Assembly: GCA_964414755.1 (NCBI GenBank)
Contig: CAYPXH010000025.1
Location: 1-21,463, forward strand
Source: JAEUKQ01 sp964414755
GTDB lineage: Bacteria > Pseudomonadota > Alphaproteobacteria > JAEUKQ01
Direction: 5' to 3'
Length of the DNA stretch: 21,463 nucleotides
Shown here in pieces: positions 7,292 to 15,297 of this stretch; positions within the stretch are counted from its first letter, which is position 1, and each line of letters begins with the position of its first letter. The position numbers and the translations under genes were made by a program. The notes under the pieces were generated by a model. It ran no database searches and had not been told where the DNA came from. It worked only from the letters and a program-made list of their open reading frames with translations.

Positions 7292-8870
7292 CTTTTAAAT
7301 GAAAAACTATTTCCGAATAAGGGGCTTTATCTCTTTCTGTTCTATTTAACACTGGCCGTTTAAATTGATCAACAATCCTCATATTCGCTTGATCAGCAAT
7401 TGTGGGATAAAGGTTATATTTATCATTCGCTACCAAAAATACGTCAAAGTCATTTGTTAAGAATCTTCTACAATTCAATAAAACTTTTACGATACCATCG
7501 ACATAAGAGGCGCGTGCTTCTGCTCCCTGTCCTTTATAAAGTGGTCCTATTTCAAGCCCATCGTTACGCTCAAAAGCAAAGAGATCGTAGGCATAAGCGT
7601 GCTGTTCATGATAATCAATTTGTCCAACATACGGTGGTGAAGTAAAAATACCTCTAATTTTCTGTGTCGCTAAAATCCTATAAAATTCATTATTTCGTTT
7701 TTCTACCTCTTTGAAAATATCGATCGAGCGCGAATCAGCTGAAATCACTGAATAGTAAGAATCGGTTTTTAATTTTGCAAAAGTTTTTAGCCGGCAAAGC
7801 GTATCTGCTGTGTATCGATCAAACCATGCTTTTATTGAGAAAAGAGGCTTACAAATTTTTTTATGCTTCCAGCAATAATAGGTTGTTATTTGCGGTTCTT
7901 TAAGTGTTGCTAAATCTGAGTGTGTTGTTGCGCGGCACGATCTAATTGTACGGCTTAAAATAACCGCCAAAATCTTTTTATTTTTAATATCTTCGATCCT
8001 CTTTATTTGTTCAAAGGCAAAATCGATCTCTTTTTTAATATTTTTTATATACCACTTATCTAAAAAGTTTTCCGCAGACGCATGGTTAAGCTCAATACAA
8101 TGTTTTTTAACAAGCTCGCCGTATGTTTTCAAAAATTCTTTTTCTTTTTCTATAGAATACTTTTCCTCGTTTATCTGGTTTGTTTGTATTTTATATTTAT
8201 ACTCAGGGCTGGGAAAATAACAGTTGTTAAAATCAGACATGCAAGCTAACAACTCGTCTTCAAAAGATGTTATATTGCTACCTGTTTCGTATTCAGTAAT
8301 AAGTTGCTTTATCTTCTTTATTTCGTTCTCAAGAGAAGTTAGATTATAATCTAGCAGTTTTGCCTCAGCAATCATGCAATTAAAGTTTGATATATCTATG
8401 CCTATTGAGTGCATGCCCATTTCGTGTGCTTGTACAAGGGTTGTTCCAGAACCTGAAAACGGATCGAGAACTATATCACCTGCTTTGAAATAGATATCAT
8501 TTTTAAAATTGTCAGTGTGATTATCAATAAAATACTGTACAAGTTGAGGTATGAACTTACCTTTATAGGGATGCAAACGATGAACATGTTTTGTGGTATC
8601 TTTTTCCCGCAAATGGTCAAAAGATAAAGCCCAATTCAAATCGTCCCCGAGTCGCTTCTTGTAGTTTATTTCGCGCCAACCGCGATAAGATTCATAGTAC
8701 TTTTTTAAATCATCAACATCTATAAGCACCACATTCTCGCTGTTGTGCTTTTTGACCTTTCCGTACTGTAGCAGGTATGAGATATTTGCTTCGCTAACAT
8801 CTCGCTTTAAAAAAGCACTTGCCCATTGGCTTGCTTCTCTAATTGTAAAGAAACTTTTTGCTTGCTGCAT
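7281..8870 (-). CDS. DNA methyltransferase (SPPY class) of a type II R-M system
   Basis: S-adenosylmethionine-dependent DNA methylase that protects host DNA from the paired endonuclease. It has 529 residues from ATG 8870. A TTG three codons earlier is also open but lacks a ribosome binding site, whereas GGAT precedes the ATG. Order of motifs: an N-terminal helix-turn-helix-like segment (about 7-58), a motif X-like HRLHPYKGKFIPQL (97-110), motif I LDPFSGSGTT (135-144), a long charged insert of about 260 residues, then motif IV TSPPY (410-414). TSPPY suggests N4-cytosine methylation, which would fit a GC-containing site. The insert includes RSCRATTHSDLATLKEP and may hold target recognition. A TATAAT at 8952-8957 (minus strand) with no good -35 box is a possible promoter; read-through from the tRNA is another. 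Confidence 0.88.
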   Translation of the reverse strand: MQQAKSFFTIREASQWASAFLKRDVSEANISYLLQYGKVKKHNSENVVLIDVDDLKKYYESYRGWREINYKKRLGDDLNWALSFDHLREKDTTKHVHRLHPYKGKFIPQLVQYFIDNHTDNFKNDIYFKAGDIVLDPFSGSGTTLVQAHEMGMHSIGIDISNFNCMIAEAKLLDYNLTSLENEIKKIKQLITEYETGSNITSFEDELLACMSDFNNCYFPSPEYKYKIQTNQINEEKYSIEKEKEFLKTYGELVKKHCIELNHASAENFLDKWYIKNIKKEIDFAFEQIKRIEDIKNKKILAVILSRTIRSCRATTHSDLATLKEPQITTYYCWKHKKICKPLFSIKAWFDRYTADTLCRLKTFAKLKTDSYYSVISADSRSIDIFKEVEKRNNEFYRILATQKIRGIFTSPPYVGQIDYHEQHAYAYDLFAFERNDGLEIGPLYKGQGAEARASYVDGIVKVLLNCRRFLTNDFDVFLVANDKYNLYPTIADQANMRIVDQFKRPVLNRTERDKAPYSEIVFHLKDGM

Positions 8871-8978
8871 ATTATCCAATCAAAATACTTAATATTAATC
8901 TTGAAGGTGTTGGTGTCTTAACCACAAAGATAATTTATAGCTTTCTGTAGTATTATACAAAATGTGTGATGGTTAGAC

Positions 8979-9055
8979 TGGTCGGAGTGAGGGGATTTGA
9001 ACCTCCGGCCCCTACGTCCCGAACGTAGTGCTCTACCAGGCTGAGCTACACTCCG
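8979..9055 (-). tRNA. tRNA-Pro (anticodon CGG)
   Basis: Full cloverleaf of 77 bases on the minus strand. The acceptor stem is CGGAGTG/CACTCCG, with discriminator A and an encoded CCA (8979-8981). The D arm contains TAGCTCAGCCTGGTAGAGCA. The anticodon stem CTACG/CGTAG closes the loop TTCGGGA, giving anticodon CGG for proline codon CCG. The T arm has GGTTCAAATCC. It lies between the R-M pair and the polyprenyl synthase. Confidence 0.98.
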
Positions 9056-9076
9056 AAAACAAACCTGTACCTTGGT

Positions 9077-9106
9077 ATTATAAGAATAGCTGCAACAATT
9101 TTGCAA
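9077..9106 (-). promoter_or_regulatory. promoter of tRNA-Pro
   Basis: Minus strand: -35 TTGCAA (9101-9106), an 18-base spacer, and a perfect -10 TATAAT (9077-9082). The expected start is about 14 bases before the mature tRNA 5' end. Confidence 0.7.
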
Positions 9107-9141
9107 GAACTGAATAAGCAAAATAAGAAAATTAGTAAATG

Positions 9142-10167
9142 CTAGCTTTTTGGGCTATTGGCCCTTGATATGCAATAAAACGCCAATTCGCTAAAAATAG
9201 TCCGCCATGGCGAGTTTGGAAAAAGCTCAAGACTGTCTAACGCACGGTCGCAATAATTTTGTGCTAGCTTTAATGTTTTTGCGATTGCATCATGACGCTT
9301 TAATATGGCGATAGCAGAATTAAGGTCACCTTCTTCCTGTTGGTTATCGGCCATGGTGCGTTTCCAGAAAAGCCTTTCGGGTTGATCAGCTTCCTGTAAA
9401 GCATAGATAACCGGTAACGTCATTTTTCCTTCACGAAAATCATCGCCAGTAACTTTTCCAAGATGCTCTGAATGAGAGGGCAGATAATCAAGCGCGTCGT
9501 CAACAATCTGGAAAAGAATTCCTAAATTAATGCCGTAATTACGCAAAGCGTTAGTTTCAGCTTTGCTTTTGTTTGCTAAAACACCGCCAATTTCACAAGC
9601 AGCCGCAAAAAGGGCTGCGGTTTTGGCTTCAATAACCTCAAGGTATACAGTTTGATTTAAAGAAAGATCATGAATGTTCATTAATTGTAGAACTTCGCCT
9701 TGAGCGATTGTAGCTGCTGCCGTGGAAAGTATATGCAAAATCTCAAGATTACCGCTTTCAACCATAAGTTGAAAAGCCTTGCTGAATAAAAAATCTCCAA
9801 CCAATACGCTTGCTTGATTGCCCCAAAGTGTATTAGCCGTAGACGTACCGCGACGTAACTGACTATTATCAACAACGTCATCATGTAATAAAGTTGCTGT
9901 GTGGATAAATTCAACACAAGCTGCCAAAGATAAGTGATGTTGTCCTTGGTACCCACAAAGACGACTGCTGGCAAGAGTTAAAATAGGACGCAATCTTTTT
10001 CCACCGGCACTGATAATGTGCTGTGCCAATTCGGGTATTAAGGCAACACGGTTCTTTAACTGGTTCAGAATAATCTGGTCCACTGATGTTAATTCTTCTT
10101 GCAATGCCTGGCGCAACTTTTGAAAAACATCAAAAGAGGGGGTCTTTGCAGAGGCCAATCTTGCCAT
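9142..10167 (-). CDS. ispB: all-trans polyprenyl diphosphate synthase (octaprenyl/decaprenyl type)
   Basis: Long-chain trans-prenyltransferase that extends farnesyl diphosphate with isopentenyl diphosphate to make the ubiquinone side chain. It has 341 residues. Motifs: GGKRLRP at 55-61, the first Asp-rich motif DDVVD at 96-100, the RRGTST region at 105-110, the second Asp-rich motif DDALD at 223-227, and GDDFREGKMTLP at 241-252. The Asp motifs are spaced as in IspB-type enzymes; the product chain length cannot be read from sequence. The frame stays open 50 codons further upstream, but that stretch does not look like this family. The chosen ATG has AAGGGAA about nine bases ahead. It is divergent from the TrmN6-like gene. 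Confidence 0.94.
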   Translation of the reverse strand: MARLASAKTPSFDVFQKLRQALQEELTSVDQIILNQLKNRVALIPELAQHIISAGGKRLRPILTLASSRLCGYQGQHHLSLAACVEFIHTATLLHDDVVDNSQLRRGTSTANTLWGNQASVLVGDFLFSKAFQLMVESGNLEILHILSTAAATIAQGEVLQLMNIHDLSLNQTVYLEVIEAKTAALFAAACEIGGVLANKSKAETNALRNYGINLGILFQIVDDALDYLPSHSEHLGKVTGDDFREGKMTLPVIYALQEADQPERLFWKRTMADNQQEEGDLNSAIAILKRHDAIAKTLKLAQNYCDRALDSLELFPNSPWRTIFSELAFYCISRANSPKS

Positions 10168-10211
10168 TATTTTTCCCTTAATTTTCCTTGACGAAAACAA
10201 GTCGTTGCACC

Positions 10212-10239
10212 AGCATAAACAGAAACAAAATTGGGTCAA
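10212..10239 (-). promoter_or_regulatory. candidate sigma70 promoter for ispB
   Basis: Minus strand: -35 TTGACC (10234-10239), a 16-base spacer, and -10 TATGCT (10212-10217), about 45 bases before the chosen ispB start. If real, transcription begins after most of the open in-frame upstream stretch, which supports the shorter protein. Confidence 0.45.
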
Positions 10240-10296
10240 GCACCCTGTTGACGCATTTATTTTTACGCTCGGTTGTTTTAATTTAAAGCTTAATGG

Positions 10297-11064
10297 ATGA
10301 CAGAAATAAATATCCAAACAGTGGATGTAACAGAAGACCAGATTCTAGGCGGTAGAGTGCGCCTGTTGCAACCAGCACAGGGTTATCGTACGGCAATCGA
10401 TGGAATTCTTCTGGCAGCAGCAGTAGATGCTACGCCAAAATCCGAGATACTTGATCTGGGAGCAGGGGTGGGTACGGTTGGGCTTTGTTTGGTTGCACGG
10501 CAACAAAATGTTGGGTCAATTATTGGGGTTGAGCAAAACAGTCAGCTATGTAATTTGGCCAGAAAAAATGCCTTAATCAATTCGGTTGCTGAAAAAGTAC
10601 ACGTACTTGAGGCTAATATCCGGGATCAAACCATCATGCCATCACACCGTTTGTTTGACCAGGTGATGATGAATCCGCCCTATTTGAGACAAAACCAAAT
10701 TGGTCGCAGAAGTTCAAATCTATTGCGTCAACAAGCATTATATGAAAATGGCCTTAGCTTGGATGATTGGTTGAAAATAGCCTGGAATTATGTGAAAAGT
10801 AACGGAACCATCACCCTAATTCACTTAACCCAGCGTCTGCCAGATATTTTTGGTTTTTTTGATCAAAAAACCTGCAGTATCAAAATTTATCCGTTATGGG
10901 CAGGTCCGCATACACAGGCAAAACGTCTTATTATTCAAATTACCAAAGGACGTAAAAATCCCTTTGAAATGTGTCGTGGGCTGGTCTTACATCAGGAAAG
11001 TGGCCATTATAGTGTGGCAGCAGAAAACATTTTACGCCATGCCCAGCCCATTTTATGGAAATGA
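10297..11064 (+). CDS. TrmN6-like tRNA/protein N6-adenine methyltransferase
   Basis: Class I S-adenosylmethionine-dependent methyltransferase of 255 residues. The opening DQILGGRVRLLQPAQGYRTAIDGILLAAAV (14-43) is the hallmark of the TrmN6/YfiC group, which methylates adenine 37 of tRNA1(Val). Motif I is LDLGAGVGTVGL at 52-63, an acidic residue ends the next strand (VEQN, 78-81), and motif IV is NPPY at 126-129, as in enzymes that methylate exocyclic amino groups. The start ATG has no strong ribosome binding site; an out-of-frame ATG lies four bases upstream. It is followed in the same direction by the S49 peptidase. The exact RNA target is inferred from the family. Confidence 0.85.
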   Translation: MTEINIQTVDVTEDQILGGRVRLLQPAQGYRTAIDGILLAAAVDATPKSEILDLGAGVGTVGLCLVARQQNVGSIIGVEQNSQLCNLARKNALINSVAEKVHVLEANIRDQTIMPSHRLFDQVMMNPPYLRQNQIGRRSSNLLRQQALYENGLSLDDWLKIAWNYVKSNGTITLIHLTQRLPDIFGFFDQKTCSIKIYPLWAGPHTQAKRLIIQITKGRKNPFEMCRGLVLHQESGHYSVAAENILRHAQPILWK

Positions 11065-11167
11065 TCTGGTAAAAAACCATAAGGATACTTGATTGTCTTC
11101 TCATGTTATCTTAGATTTTTATGAAAGTGACATGTATATTTTAGGAACGATTGCAAAAGGAAAAAAA

Positions 11168-11983
11168 ATGTTTTTTTGGAAATCGCGTCAGGTTGAAGTC
11201 CCAATGTTGGTGTTATCGGGTGTTATCGGTCGTTATGGGCGTTTCCAACAGGGCTTATCTTATTTAGGAATACATCGTTTAATTGAACAAGCCTTTCAGA
11301 ATCCTAAAATACCAGCCTTGGCCTTGCTTATTAATTCGCCTGGTGGATCACCGACACAGTCAGCTCTTATTGCCCAGGCAATTAGGCAGAGGGCAGATGA
11401 ACATAAAATTCCCATATTTTCTTTTGTTGAAGATGTTGCTGCTTCGGGTGGTTATTGGTTAGCTTGCATTGGGGATGAGATTTACGCTAATCCTTCCTCG
11501 TTAATTGGGTCGATTGGCGTTATTAGCTCTGGATTTGGTTTTACCGAGCTTATTCGAAAAATTGGAATTGAACGTAGAGTTTTTACAGCTGGTGACCGAA
11601 AAATGATGCTGGACCCCTTTGCACCAATAAAAAATGAGGATCAGGAAAAGGTTAAATCATTACAGCAATCTATACACCAGATATTTAAGGACTATGTTGT
11701 AAGCCGTCGCGGCAGCCGAATCTCGGCACATAGTGATGATATTTTCAATGGAGATATATGGACCGGCCAGCAGGCGGTTGAAAAAGGTCTTATCGACGGG
11801 CTTGGTGGAATCGAAGATGTTTTACAAAAAAAATTAGGAAAGAAAACCAAATTTGTCCGTATTGAGGCTAAAAAAAGCTTTATTCAGCGTTATGTTGGTT
11901 CTTCTCGCCATCGGCTTGGCGTAAGCGAGGAATTATTACAATCTCTTGAAGAGCGCTGGTGGTGGGAGCGGTTGGGTATATAA
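11168..11983 (+). CDS. S49-family serine protease (SppA/SohB-like)
   Basis: Membrane-associated Ser-Lys peptidase of the S49 family, whose members clear cleaved signal peptides or membrane protein fragments. The chosen start gives 271 residues, the short single-domain form. The nucleophile is Ser93 in EDVAASGGYWLA. The general base is most likely Lys145 in GDRKMMLDP. SPGGSPTQS (57-65) and SSLIGSIGVIS (111-121) are also family hallmarks. AAAAGGA lies six bases before this ATG. A TTG at 11093, with AAGGA upstream and 25 codons in frame, is an alternative start. No obvious membrane segment is seen in either form, so it may be peripheral or cytoplasmic. It shares direction with the TrmN6-like gene. 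Confidence 0.9.
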   Translation: MFFWKSRQVEVPMLVLSGVIGRYGRFQQGLSYLGIHRLIEQAFQNPKIPALALLINSPGGSPTQSALIAQAIRQRADEHKIPIFSFVEDVAASGGYWLACIGDEIYANPSSLIGSIGVISSGFGFTELIRKIGIERRVFTAGDRKMMLDPFAPIKNEDQEKVKSLQQSIHQIFKDYVVSRRGSRISAHSDDIFNGDIWTGQQAVEKGLIDGLGGIEDVLQKKLGKKTKFVRIEAKKSFIQRYVGSSRHRLGVSEELLQSLEERWWWERLGI

Positions 11984-12079
11984 TAACCAGCCTATATCAC
12001 AAGCTTCATGTGCATATCATGAATAGCATGGTCTATTACAGACTAAGAAAGCAAAAATATATCTGCAAATTAACTAAGG

Positions 12080-12754
12080 TTATTTACCACCATTTAGGGT
12101 TGACCAACCCTCTGGGTTTTCAAGAAAATCCCTAACTATTTTACTATCATTTCCGGTTAACCGCCCATCTTTTTCGGCAATTGCCAAAATATCCCACCAG
12201 GTTGCCAATTCATGAAGCTGAACTTGTAAATTAGCAAGAACAGAACGGCTTTCAGGAAATATACCATAGTGAAAGATCACGAGTGTATGATGAATCTGGG
12301 CTTCGGCTTTACGCAGAGCGTGGATAAAATTAACCTTGCTACTGCCATCAGTTGCCAAGTCTTCAACCAGCAAACAGCGATCACCAGGACGAATGACCCC
12401 TTCAATTTGTGATTGGCGGCCAAAACCTTTGGGTTGTTTGCGTACGTAAGCCATGGGTAAACCCATTTCTTCAGCTATCCATGCGGCGTAAGGAATCCCA
12501 GCTGTTTCACCGCCTGCAATAACATCTAAACTTTCGACCCCAACCTTCAGTGCCAATAATTCAACAGCCATTTGAATAATTTTCCGCCGTGCTCTTGGAA
12601 AAGCAATTAATTTGCGACAGTCGACGTAAACCGGGCTGGCGCGGCCTGATGTTAAAATGAAAGGTTGCTGCGGTCTTAGATAAACAGCTTCAACCTCAAG
12701 CAGAATACGGGCGGTCATTTGATTTAGGCTGGTGATTAAAGATTGGCTTTCCAT
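12080..12754 (-). CDS. pyrE: orotate phosphoribosyltransferase
   Basis: Pyrimidine biosynthesis enzyme that joins orotate and PRPP to form OMP in the cytoplasm. It has 224 residues. Family marks are the N-terminal FILTSGRASPVYVDCRKL (32-49), GGETAGIPYAAWIA (81-94), the lysine-rich loop VRKQPKGFG (104-112) and the PRPP motif LLVEDLATDGSSK at 128-140. The ATG is backed by AGAGG at good distance. The frame remains open 35 codons further up to near the end of the LivF-like gene, but that stretch has no family resemblance and is more likely a leader. The gene follows the Liv-type importer in the same direction after a 97-base gap, so co-transcription is possible but not shown. Confidence 0.94.
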   Translation of the reverse strand: MESQSLITSLNQMTARILLEVEAVYLRPQQPFILTSGRASPVYVDCRKLIAFPRARRKIIQMAVELLALKVGVESLDVIAGGETAGIPYAAWIAEEMGLPMAYVRKQPKGFGRQSQIEGVIRPGDRCLLVEDLATDGSSKVNFIHALRKAEAQIHHTLVIFHYGIFPESRSVLANLQVQLHELATWWDILAIAEKDGRLTGNDSKIVRDFLENPEGWSTLNGGK

Positions 12755-12851
12755 GGATACCTCTGTTTTCTGCTTGTTGTAACGCACCTTTGGGGCTTTG
12801 TCCACACACGATTTTGGGGTATGACAGTACAGATCTAGCTTTTGCTGGTAT

Positions 12852-13487
12852 TTATACAAGCTTTAGGTGATGTAGAAAAATTCCCTGTAAATTTTCTAGT
12901 AAGAAATTAGGCAACGGTTGCGTTGTATAATACAAAGCTATTGCAGGCGTTGTCAAAAGGTGGGCAATTAATTTGGTCGATATTATCTTTTGCATGGGGA
13001 GGCTAATACCAGCAAGTGGCTCTTCCAGCATAAGCAGGCGTGATTGGGCTGTAAAGCAGCAAATTAACGATAATATCTGCTGTTGTCCTCCAGATAATTG
13101 CCAAACACGTCGGTTACGGATAGCGCTTAGTAAGGGTATTTCACGGTATAAGGCTTCTAGAGATATCCGATGTTTAAAATTATTTTGAGCTACCAACTTT
13201 AAAGTTTGTGCGGCAGTTAACGACGGAAAGGTAATACGAGGGCTTGGTAAATACTGTATGCCCAGTCGACCTTTTTGCCAAACATCAAGTTGCTTGCCTG
13301 TTGATGAAGTTAAGATGTGTTCACCAAGTGTAATTTGTCCTTGCTGCGGGCGTTTTAGACCCATTAAGGTTTGAAATAGAAGTGTTGCCCGATCATCTTG
13401 AATCAAGATTAAAGTAGGGGATTTACAAGAAAAATTAATCACCGCTGACCCTATCTCAAAGCACAGATCTTTTATGTTAAGGTTCAT
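12852..13487 (-). CDS. livF: LivF-like ABC ATPase with degenerate Walker A
   Basis: Second ATPase subunit of a Liv/HAAT-type importer (211 residues, slightly short for LivF). The fold and order are LivF-like, but the P-loop is gone: where GANGAGKTTLL is expected, the sequence reads LIQDDRATLL (29-37), two residues shorter and without the lysine. The Q-loop region reads YLPSPR in place of YVPEGR. The signature LSGGQ (131-135) is perfect. Walker B is LLMLEEP (151-157), with Glu replacing the Asp and the catalytic Glu kept. The C-terminal LVEQN region is also lost. It overlaps the LivM-LivG fusion gene by 11 bases, so it is translationally coupled. The frame is unbroken, so I call it a gene rather than a pseudogene. 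It probably cannot bind ATP at its own P-loop but can complete the partner's site. Confidence 0.82.
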   Translation of the reverse strand: MNLNIKDLCFEIGSAVINFSCKSPTLILIQDDRATLLFQTLMGLKRPQQGQITLGEHILTSSTGKQLDVWQKGRLGIQYLPSPRITFPSLTAAQTLKLVAQNNFKHRISLEALYREIPLLSAIRNRRVWQLSGGQQQILSLICCFTAQSRLLMLEEPLAGISLPMQKIISTKLIAHLLTTPAIALYYTTQPLPNFLLENLQGIFLHHLKLV

Positions 13488-15297
13488 AAGATATGTCCTT
13501 CACACGCAGCGATGGGAAAAAATCTTTGAATAACGGGTTGACCAGAATTTGGTCTGGTGTTGCAAGGTAGGTTATATTTTGCTGTGTATATTCTTCGTGT
13601 AGCCATAAAATTTTGTGTGCATGACGTAATAGCCAATTTAAGTGATGGTCGGCAATAATAATGATACAACCTTTTTCCTGTTGTTCTTTCAAGTAGCGTT
13701 CGAGGATTACTTGTTCCTTGATTTCAAGATTGGCCATCGGTTCATCTAACAGTAATAGTTGGGGCATAAAAATACTGGTTCGCAAGATTTCCAGCAACCG
13801 TAATTGGCTGACTGTTATATCTGTAATTTGGTAAAAACCCCAATTCTGAATACCCCATTTTGTTAAAAGTTCTAGCGCTTTTTGGTTATCAATAATATCT
13901 TCCTGCAGTCCCATTTTCCTGCTTATAAAACCTTCCCAGCGCCACCAATGCGGTCGAGCCAACCGAAAGGACAGTGCCAGATAGGATAAAACCGAAATTT
14001 CCGGTAAAGTTCGGCTGGACTGAAAATTACGGATGATACCATGTTGCAATCGCTGTCGTATGCTTAAGGATTTTATATTTTTCTTATTCCAAAAAATTGT
14101 CCCCGAGTGGGTTGGTTCAATACCGCTTAGTATATTAATTAGTGTTGTTTTGCCCGACCCATTAGCCCCAATGATGCCTAAAATATTCCCCGATTCTAAT
14201 TTAAAATTGATAGAAGCTAAGGCCTGGATACCGTGATAATTTTTGGTTATATCTTGAACCTCAAGAAAGTTCCTTAAGGGTGTAGCTGGTATATCTTGAT
14301 GTATTGCCTGTTTCGGAACTTGTTTGGGAAAAATATTATTTATCATTTGTCCTTTAAATGGTCGTTTAGTTAATAAACCGTTTGGCAATAGGACAACGGT
14401 CAATATCAGCAATAAACCATAAAGACCGGAATGATATTGTTCAAAATCACGCAACCACTCTGATGTGAAGGACAAAAATAATACTGCCATAATGGTACCG
14501 AAGGGGCTGCTTTTACCACCAAGCACAACACTTAATAAACAGAAAACCATACCCGGCAATTGAAACAGATGTGGTGAAATAACTTTTAAACTTTGCCCCT
14601 GAATCATCCCTGCAATCCCAGCGATGATAGCACCCAAGGAAAAAACAATTATCTTCAGTGACCGTGCCGGTATTCCAAGCCCATCAGCTCCAACAGGGTC
14701 ATAAGTTAACCATCGCCATAAAAAATATTTAAGTCCGGATTGCAACGCATATGCAATGGTAATAGTTGCAACAACTAGTGTCCAAACAATGCATAATAGG
14801 TACAGTTGATAATCAATACCTATTGTCAAAAAAGTTAGAGAAGGGAAGTTATATAAACCGTTTGCTCCACCCAGCCAATCTGGTTGATGCACAACAATGA
14901 GATACAAAAATTCGCTAAAAATCAGTGTGGCCAGTGCAAAAGCATGCGAATTGAGAACAATAACCAGTCTAATAACTAAATAGGCAATCGGCAGGATAAC
15001 AACAATTTGCAGCAACAAATGCACCAAAAATTCAGTTGTAATATATGTCCCCAAAAGAGCAGACATATAAGCCCCAAAACCAAAAAAGGCAACCTGTGCT
15101 AATGATAGCAATCCTGCCAGTCCATAGTTAAGCTGAAAGCTAAGAGCGAGTAAGCTTTGGCAACCGGCAATAGTTAGCAGCAAAAAAAGATAATCATTCC
15201 AACCAATATCAACTACTGAAACAACAAAATAAAAAACGAGTCCCGCAATAATAAAATATTGACGAGTTTTAGTTAATTTATTGTCCATATTAAACAC
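13477..15297 (-). CDS. LivM-LivG fusion: Liv-type ABC importer permease plus ATPase
   Basis: One polypeptide of 606 residues. Residues about 15-310 are a LivM-type permease with eight to ten hydrophobic segments, including the family pattern NYGLAGLLSLAQVAFFGFGAY (57-77), here FGFGAYMSA at 72-80. After a short linker (about 311-343) comes a LivG-type ATPase: Walker A GANGSGKT at 377-384, Q-loop Gln426, Walker B LLLLDEP at 514-520 and the switch His551 in ADHH. The signature that should read LSYGQ is ITVSQ (494-498), with Gly replaced by Ser. The start is GTG 15297, five bases after AAGG and overlapping the livH stop; ATG 15288 is the alternative. It should pair with LivH in the membrane and with the LivF-like subunit in the cytoplasm. 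Confidence 0.9.
   Translation of the reverse strand: MFNMDNKLTKTRQYFIIAGLVFYFVVSVVDIGWNDYLFLLLTIAGCQSLLALSFQLNYGLAGLLSLAQVAFFGFGAYMSALLGTYITTEFLVHLLLQIVVILPIAYLVIRLVIVLNSHAFALATLIFSEFLYLIVVHQPDWLGGANGLYNFPSLTFLTIGIDYQLYLLCIVWTLVVATITIAYALQSGLKYFLWRWLTYDPVGADGLGIPARSLKIIVFSLGAIIAGIAGMIQGQSLKVISPHLFQLPGMVFCLLSVVLGGKSSPFGTIMAVLFLSFTSEWLRDFEQYHSGLYGLLLILTVVLLPNGLLTKRPFKGQMINNIFPKQVPKQAIHQDIPATPLRNFLEVQDITKNYHGIQALASINFKLESGNILGIIGANGSGKTTLINILSGIEPTHSGTIFWNKKNIKSLSIRQRLQHGIIRNFQSSRTLPEISVLSYLALSFRLARPHWWRWEGFISRKMGLQEDIIDNQKALELLTKWGIQNWGFYQITDITVSQLRLLEILRTSIFMPQLLLLDEPMANLEIKEQVILERYLKEQQEKGCIIIIADHHLNWLLRHAHKILWLHEEYTQQNITYLATPDQILVNPLFKDFFPSLRVKDISYEP

Noticed and set aside
8918..9121. Open reading frame running across the tRNA-Pro region
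   Set aside because: It is the translation of a structured tRNA gene and its promoter; it has no ribosome binding site and no family resemblance.
10168..10317. In-frame 50-codon extension upstream of ispB
   Set aside because: It is Cys-rich, has no resemblance to prenyl synthases, and a promoter candidate (10212-10239) lies inside it. The internal ATG has a ribosome binding site and gives a normal length.
11093..11167. Longer S49 peptidase starting at TTG 11093
   Set aside because: It has a possible AAGGA site, but the extra 25 residues do not resemble the family, and ATG 11168 has a good ribosome binding site and a typical N-terminus. It is kept only as an alternative.
12755..12859. In-frame 35-codon extension upstream of pyrE
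   Set aside because: It does not match PyrE, and the internal ATG has AGAGG at proper spacing. It overlaps the end of the LivF-like gene and is best read as an untranslated leader. No clear attenuator hairpin was seen.
12852..13487. LivF-like gene as a pseudogene
   Set aside because: Although the P-loop is lost, the frame is complete, the LSGGQ signature is perfect and the start overlaps the upstream gene. The matching defect in the partner subunit suggests a working asymmetric pair.
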